Source: 1-14-2-50-31-20 sp964617555 (GTDB lineage Bacteria; Bacteroidota; Ignavibacteria; Ignavibacteriales; Melioribacteraceae). From it: a stretch of DNA of 16,129 bases. The notes under the pieces are model-generated. The model searched no databases. It was not told where the DNA came from and was given only the letters and a program-made list of their open reading frames with translations. Position 1 is the first letter of the stretch. The number at the start of each line of letters is the position of its first letter. Made by a program: the position numbers and the translations under genes. The DNA lies in NCBI GenBank assembly GCA_964617555.1, contig CAZTYP010000049.1, positions 1-16,129 of the forward strand. The letters are read 5' to 3'. This document shows positions 15,220 to 16,129 of this stretch, piece after piece.

Positions 15220-15989
15220 GTATTGTTTTCCTGTTCAAAATTATTTATATCCGTTTTGCCAACGTATAAAAATTGAGAATATCGTAAATCTATATATTCC
15301 AATTCTCCCTTTATATTTTGTAAATCAGATTGTTGAATTAATCTTCCCAATAAAACCATTTTCTCTATTTCACGTCCACGTCCTATAATAATTGGAGCAT
15401 CGATGTTTTCCAAAATCATTATTATATCTTTCCCGCTTCGCAAATTTATTTCCGATAATTTTTCGTATAGATTTTTATCTAATATTTTTAATGCGGTAAT
15501 CATTTTTATTGCTATTTTAACATCGTTATTTAATGTTGCTTTTTTAAATTCGGTTATCTTATTAATTTCAGCAGGTCCGCTGATTATCGGATAATCGATT
15601 TTTTGTGTGTTCGGTAGTTTAGGGATTAACATCGCATTATCTGTTATAAAAAATTCTTTTTTATTTACTGTTAAAAGTGCTTCAAATTTTTTTTCGAATA
15701 TATTAATTTTGAGTTTGTTGTTTTCCAAAATCAAATCTGCTTTTTTAATGTAAGGATGTTTTTCAAGTCTGTCGCGAACAACCTTTAACGAAAGAGAAGT
15801 GTAGTTCCCTTTGTTTTGCAGCATAGCAAATTTCATATATTCTTTCGAAGAGAGATAAAAGTTCCCACTAATTTGAATTGACTTAATCTCTTCATTTTTA
15901 GAATCATTTAAAACCGAAGCAAGTGAAACAACCGTTCCCACCAATAATACAAAGAGAAATACACTTCTTATTTTAACTTTTTCTTTCAA
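15216..15989 (-). CDS. ftsQ: Cell division protein FtsQ/DivIB
   Basis: Bitopic inner-membrane protein that links the Z-ring to the periplasmic septum machinery. The 257-residue product has a short basic N-terminus, one transmembrane span at about residues 10-26 (VFLFVLLVGTVVSLASV), a POTRA domain at about 36-105 (IKSIQISGNFYLSSKEYMKF onward) and a beta domain to the end. The start is TTG at 15989, directly after the murC TAA and in the same frame; the next in-frame ATG would remove the membrane anchor. A purine-rich stretch (AGAGAAAAG) just upstream may serve as ribosome site. It overlaps ftsA by 4 bases. Identity rests on topology and place in the cluster, since FtsQ sequences diverge widely. 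Confidence 0.9.
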   Translation of the reverse strand: MKEKVKIRSVFLFVLLVGTVVSLASVLNDSKNEEIKSIQISGNFYLSSKEYMKFAMLQNKGNYTSLSLKVVRDRLEKHPYIKKADLILENNKLKINIFEKKFEALLTVNKKEFFITDNAMLIPKLPNTQKIDYPIISGPAEINKITEFKKATLNNDVKIAIKMITALKILDKNLYEKLSEINLRSGKDIIMILENIDAPIIIGRGREIEKMVLLGRLIQQSDLQNIKGELEYIDLRYSQFLYVGKTDINNFEQENNT

Positions 15990-16129
15990 TTACTTTTCTC
16001 TTTTTTCTTTAAAAAGTTCAATAAAAATTTCCCCGAATTTCCAGACATCGCCTGCACCGAGTGTAACAATAATATCTTGGTTTTGCACAATATTTAAAAG
16101 AGTTTCGGGAATATCTTCTTTGTTTTCAA
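15990..16129 (-). CDS. murC: UDP-N-acetylmuramate--L-alanine ligase, C-terminal end (partial)
   Basis: Only the last 45 or so codons lie in the window, running off the right edge. Translation gives NIVQNQDIIVTLGAGDVWKF followed by GEIFIELFKEKREK and TAA at 15990-15992. The VTLGAGDVW segment is the typical end of MurC, the ATP-dependent enzyme that adds L-alanine to UDP-MurNAc in cytosolic peptidoglycan precursor synthesis. It precedes ftsQ with no spacer, the usual order murC-ftsQ-ftsA-ftsZ in compact division clusters without ddl between. Confidence 0.88.
   Translation of the reverse strand, partial: ENKEDIPETLLNIVQNQDIIVTLGAGDVWKFGEIFIELFKEKREK

Overview
The window looks like chromosomal DNA from an AT-rich member of the Bacteroidota/Chlorobi group, most likely class Ignavibacteria. 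The grounds are: a secreted peptidase ending in a YPNPFNPTT-type T9SS sorting domain, which is very common in Ignavibacteria; TAnnTTTG-like -7 promoter boxes; single-chain zinc-type glycyl-tRNA synthetase; and a compact murC-ftsQ-ftsA-ftsZ division cluster. The assignment is an inference from these features, not a database result. I see no mobile element, phage gene or CRISPR array.

Layout. (1) 1-1260: the 5' two thirds of a 16S rRNA gene on the minus strand, running off the left edge, with a leader that holds a boxA-like antiterminator site, a hairpin and two tandem promoters with the same TTGACA-17 bp-TAACTT/TAAGTT design. (2) About 1260-2250: AT-rich spacer with one tRNA-Ser(CGA) gene on the minus strand. 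(3) 2253-7416, plus strand: cNMP-GAF-histidine-kinase-like protein, miaA, a family 2-like glycosyltransferase and prfA. The first three are almost contiguous; prfA has its own possible promoter. (4) 7424-7693, minus: a small two-span membrane protein, convergent with prfA. (5) 7842-11857, plus: a secreted M14 carboxypeptidase, glyS and gmhA. (6) 11858-16129, minus: a GNAT acetyltransferase, then a strong terminator closing the division operon, whose genes read murC (partial), ftsQ, ftsA, ftsZ in transcription order.

How the genes fit together. Most of the window is housekeeping: translation (16S rRNA, tRNA-Ser, MiaA, RF1, GlyRS), envelope sugar supply (GmhA, possibly the glycosyltransferase) and septation (MurC, FtsQ, FtsA, FtsZ). 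The tRNA-Ser has A36-A37-A38, the motif MiaA recognises, so it is a plausible substrate of the nearby enzyme. I found no convincing wholly new multi-gene system. The observations most worth a second look are the kinase-like protein whose phospho-acceptor His is replaced by Gln, a probable AUA/AUC start codon for glyS, a structured terminator of the fts operon whose loop is complementary to the ftsZ ribosome-binding region, an FtsZ with a long acidic tail after its usual C-terminal peptide, and the murC/ftsQ junction where TAA is followed directly by a TTG start.
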